In this document: positions 6,247 through 8,271 of the stretch, piece by piece
Numbering within the stretch: the stretch's first letter is position 1
Layout of the letters: every line of letters begins with the position of its first letter
NCBI GenBank assembly: GCA_964428805.1
Contig: CAYRZF010000088.1
Span: 1 to 8,271 of the forward strand
DNA length: 8,271 nucleotides
Reading direction: 5' to 3'
Origin: CAYRZF01 sp964428805
GTDB lineage: Bacteria > Methylomirabilota > Methylomirabilia > Rokubacteriales > CSP1-6
Notes under the pieces: generated by a model
The model's database searches: none
What the model was told of the DNA's origin: nothing
Seen by the model: only the letters and a program-made list of their open reading frames with translations
Program-made: the position numbers and the translations under genes

Positions 6247-6977
6247 TGGAGCTGGTGGTCTGCCGGGACCCGGCCGCCCTGGCTCGTCGGGCGGCGGATT
6301 ATTTCCTCGACCGGGTCCGCGCGAACCCCGACCTGAACATGGCCGTCCCCGCCGGCCGGACCCCGCGGCTGATGTACGCGCTCCTCGCCGAAGCCCACGG
6401 CCAGGGCCGTGTCGATTTCTCGCGTATGCGGGTGTTCTCGGTGGACGAGCTCTGCCCGCCGGCTCCCCCCGACGGGTATTTCTGGCGTCAGGTGCGGAAG
6501 GAATTTATCGCGTGGGCGGGAGTGCCGACGGCCCGTCAACATCCGCTCAGAGTGGATCGGGCTGACCTCCACGCGATGTGCCTCGAATGCGAGGAAACGA
6601 TCGCCCGGGCGGGCGGGCTCGACCTCGTCATGCTCGGGCTCGGCCCCAACGGCCACATCGCCTCCAACGAGCCGGGGAGTCCGTTCGACTCGCGCTGTCG
6701 CCCCGTCCAGCTTCTCCCCTCGACGGTGGACTACATCCTGACCGATGAGGTGATTCAGGGGGCAGTCTCCGACCGCGCCGTCACCCTTGGGATCGGGACA
6801 ATCCTGGAGGCACGCGAGGTTGTGGTGCTGGTCAGCGGAGCCGGCAAGCGGGAGCCGCTCTCCAAAATGCTCGACGGACCCATCACGCCTGATGTGCCCG
6901 CCTCAGCGCTCCGACGGCATCCCCGCTGTGTCATCCTCGCCGACGAAGCCGCTGTCGGGGTCCGGGCCGGGGAATGA
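6246..6977 (+). CDS. nagB: Glucosamine-6-phosphate deaminase-like protein (NagB/6-phosphogluconolactonase superfamily)
   Basis: This 243-residue protein matches NagB in length and layout. NagB converts glucosamine 6-phosphate to fructose 6-phosphate and ammonia in the cytoplasm. Motifs: a phosphate-loop equivalent VPAGRTPRLMY (34-44), FSVDELC with D67/E68, LGLGPNGHIASNEPGSPFDSR (130-150) carrying H137 and E142, AVTLGIGTILEAREVVVLVSG (178-198) with the K201 that follows, and PASALRRHP (218-226). The HIASNEPG and GIGTILEA motifs place it nearer to NagB than to 6-phosphogluconolactonase. Departures: PAGRTP where TGSTP is typical, and N135 where E. coli NagB has an Asp; Asn at that position is, to my knowledge, also seen in some other bacterial NagBs. 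Start GTG 6246 overlaps the upstream TAG by one base, with AAGGAA five bases before it. No NagA, GlmS or sugar transporter is in view, so another amino- or ketose-phosphate could be the substrate. Confidence 0.82.
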   Translation: MELVVCRDPAALARRAADYFLDRVRANPDLNMAVPAGRTPRLMYALLAEAHGQGRVDFSRMRVFSVDELCPPAPPDGYFWRQVRKEFIAWAGVPTARQHPLRVDRADLHAMCLECEETIARAGGLDLVMLGLGPNGHIASNEPGSPFDSRCRPVQLLPSTVDYILTDEVIQGAVSDRAVTLGIGTILEAREVVVLVSGAGKREPLSKMLDGPITPDVPASALRRHPRCVILADEAAVGVRAGE

Positions 6978-6983
6978 AGAAGG

Positions 6984-7012
6984 TTGAATTTCGCCGGGGG
7001 GTGGTCTAGGGT
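6984..7012 (+). promoter_or_regulatory. Possible near-leaderless promoter of the VOC gene
   Basis: TTGAAT (6984-6989) and TAGGGT (7007-7012) are separated by exactly 17 bases. The -10 keeps the three most conserved positions (T, A and final T). It ends eight bases before the GTG at 7021, so transcription would begin at or next to the start codon, as in leaderless TANNNT promoters. It sits in the longest spacer inside the gene run (43 bases), where the upstream ribosome binding site is weak (AGGG at 7008-7011, nine bases away). A chance match cannot be excluded. Confidence 0.35.
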
Positions 7013-7020
7013 AGTGAGCC

Positions 7021-7788
7021 GTGGCTACCACATCCATGGTGCGGAGGATCCATCACGTGGGCATCGTCGTCGAAGAGCTGACACGCGCCTACGGCTTCTA
7101 CCGCGATACGCTGGGCTTGCCGCTGCTCAAGGAGGTCGAGATCAAAGACCAGGGAGTCCGTGTGGCGCTCCTGGCGGCCCGCGAGGGCGAAATCGAGCTT
7201 CTCGAACCTGTGCAAGCCGGGACCGGGGTGGCCCGGTTCCTGGAAAAGCGCGGCGAGGGGCTCCACCACCTCTGCTTTGAGACCGAAGACGTCGATGCCA
7301 GCCTCCGTAGCCTCAAGGCTTCCGGAGTCGCGCTGATCGACGAGACGCCGCGGGATGGCCTGGCGGGACGCATCGGCTTTCTCCATCCGCGGGCCTGCGC
7401 CGGTGTTCTCGTCGAGCTGGCCACCCCGGTGAACGGATCTCATTCTGCGACCTCACCGCTCAGGCTCAAGCGCGTCGTCATCGGCTCCCACGATCCCAAG
7501 GAGACCGCCCAGATCTTCCAGCGCCTCTTTGCCCTGCCCGAGCAAGGCATGAACGGCGGACCACGCACGATGCTCTCGGTGGGGCGGGGAGCCCTTCTCC
7601 TTGTTCCCGCCGATGAAGTGGGCGGGATGGAGGGCATGGTGGCTCTTTCAGTGGTTGCCGAGGATCTGACCGCTGTCGGCGAGCGGCTCCGGAACGCCGG
7701 GGCAGCCATACTGAGCGGAGCGGGGGAACTGACCGTGGAGCCACGCTCGAGCCACGGTGTTCATCTCCACATCAGCCGCTTCGAGTGA
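7021..7788 (+). CDS. Two-domain VOC-fold protein (methylmalonyl-CoA epimerase/glyoxalase-like)
   Basis: This 255-residue protein has two vicinal-oxygen-chelate halves. The first (about 8-136) resembles methylmalonyl-CoA epimerase: IHHVGIVVEEL (10-20), FYRDTLGLPL (26-35), IELLEPV (58-64), GLHHLCFETEDVD (80-92), IGFLHPRACAGVLVEL (118-133). H12, E59, H82 or H83 and E132 occupy positions where VOC metalloenzymes carry metal ligands, so this half looks able to bind a divalent metal. The second half (about 147-255) begins RLKRVVIGSHD, where the first ligand histidine is replaced by Val, and ends GVHLHISRF; it is probably not a complete metal site. True methylmalonyl-CoA epimerases are about 130-150 residues long, so a dioxygenase, a glyoxalase-type isomerase, or another two-domain VOC enzyme should be considered. 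Start GTG 7021 was chosen as the longest N-terminus near the fold; ATG 7036 is an alternative. The stop overlaps the HAD start by four bases. Confidence 0.82.
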   Translation: MATTSMVRRIHHVGIVVEELTRAYGFYRDTLGLPLLKEVEIKDQGVRVALLAAREGEIELLEPVQAGTGVARFLEKRGEGLHHLCFETEDVDASLRSLKASGVALIDETPRDGLAGRIGFLHPRACAGVLVELATPVNGSHSATSPLRLKRVVIGSHDPKETAQIFQRLFALPEQGMNGGPRTMLSVGRGALLLVPADEVGGMEGMVALSVVAEDLTAVGERLRNAGAAILSGAGELTVEPRSSHGVHLHISRFE

Positions 7789-8271
7789 GCCGGCCAACGC
7801 AGCAATCCTCCGTCGTGTACAGCGCATTGGTCTTCGATGTTGGGAACACCCTGGTCCGGACCGCTGATTCGGTCGAATCCGCCTACCTGCGGGTTTTCGC
7901 CCGCCACGGAATCCCAGCCGAGAAGATCCGGCTCTTCAAGCAATTCGCGGGACGACCGAAGCACTTCCTCTTTTCGGAGGCGCTGGGTGATATCCCGGGC
8001 AAAGCTGGAGTGGTGCGTGCATGTATGGCGGAGTTCGAGAAGATTCTCGCTGAAGAAGTGGGGCATATTGCCGAGCTCCCCGGGGCCTCCGACTGTCTCC
8101 GCCGGCTCCGATCGCACGGTTGGCGTATCGCGATGGCAAGCGGGTTCCCTCGGGTGGTAGGCAGGGCCATCCTCGATCGCTTCGGGTGGGATTACCCGCT
8201 CGTCTGCGATGAGGACGTCGAGGAGCATCGCCCCGCACCTGATCCGGTGCTGAAGGCGTGCGCGCTGCTGG
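7785..8271 (+). CDS. HAD-superfamily hydrolase, phosphonatase-like (3' end cut by window)
   Basis: The first 162 residues of a HAD hydrolase run off the window edge without a stop. Motif I is LVFDVGNTLV with nucleophile D18. The usual second Asp (D+2, the general acid of HAD phosphatases) is Gly20, as in HADs that are not simple phosphatases; phosphonoacetaldehyde hydrolase has Ala there. A helical cap follows, with K59 in AGRPKHFLFSEALG resembling the cap-lysine segment of phosphonatases. Motif II is IAMASGFP (S119), and HRPAPDPVLKA (148-158) gives a motif III Arg (R149) in an RPxPD context typical of the phosphonatase-like branch. The motif IV acidic pair should come just before motif III (CDEDVEE, 141-147). 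The start GTG 7785 forms a GTGA overlap with the VOC gene; GTG 7815 would remove ten unconserved residues and is an equal candidate. Whether K59 is a Schiff-base lysine is inference. Confidence 0.8.
   Translation, partial: MSRPTQQSSVVYSALVFDVGNTLVRTADSVESAYLRVFARHGIPAEKIRLFKQFAGRPKHFLFSEALGDIPGKAGVVRACMAEFEKILAEEVGHIAELPGASDCLRRLRSHGWRIAMASGFPRVVGRAILDRFGWDYPLVCDEDVEEHRPAPDPVLKACALL

Overview
The window is GC-rich bacterial DNA with densely packed genes, all on the + strand, and an unusually high share of GTG start codons: seven of the ten genes. It is not one continuous sequence. A run of exactly 100 N (2628-2727) joins two contigs, so the order and distance of genes across it are an assembly claim and not an observation. 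The GC richness, GTG starts, stop/start overlaps and scaffold gap fit a draft or metagenome-assembled genome of a soil or subsurface bacterium. Rokubacteria/Methylomirabilota-like or Acidobacteria-like lineages are possible, but this is a low-confidence guess because the window has no rRNA or other marker gene.

Left contig (1-2627). A YtcJ-type metal-dependent amidohydrolase overlaps by 14 bases a 72-residue coiled-coil protein of unknown function that has its own strong ribosome binding site. A 150-base spacer follows, carrying a textbook extended -10 box. It leads to a single-cysteine (Prx6-type) peroxiredoxin, which looks like an independent, well-expressed antioxidant gene.

Right contig (2728-8271). 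A short leader with a possible promoter and a perfect 5-bp inverted repeat precedes a tight run of seven genes. These are a GarR-like beta-hydroxyacid dehydrogenase, a two-domain GNAT acetyltransferase, a secreted CopC-type copper-binding protein, an aldo/keto reductase with an insertion, a NagB-like glucosamine-6-phosphate deaminase, a two-domain VOC (glyoxalase/epimerase fold) protein, and a phosphonatase-like HAD hydrolase cut by the window end. Most junctions are 4-base GTGA or 1-base overlaps, which suggests translational coupling. The exceptions are 8 bases before copC and 43 bases before the VOC gene, where a second, near-leaderless promoter may lie.

Taken together, the right-hand genes look like small-molecule carbonyl, sugar-acid and sugar-phosphate metabolism, with a periplasmic copper protein in the middle that does not obviously belong. 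The operon's substrate cannot be named from sequence alone. I see no mobile element, CRISPR array, tRNA or rRNA, and no clearly new defence or biosynthetic system. The most interesting points are the CopC placement, the unusual active-site details of the NagB-like and HAD proteins, the half-degenerate GNAT and VOC proteins, and the small overlapping coiled-coil gene.
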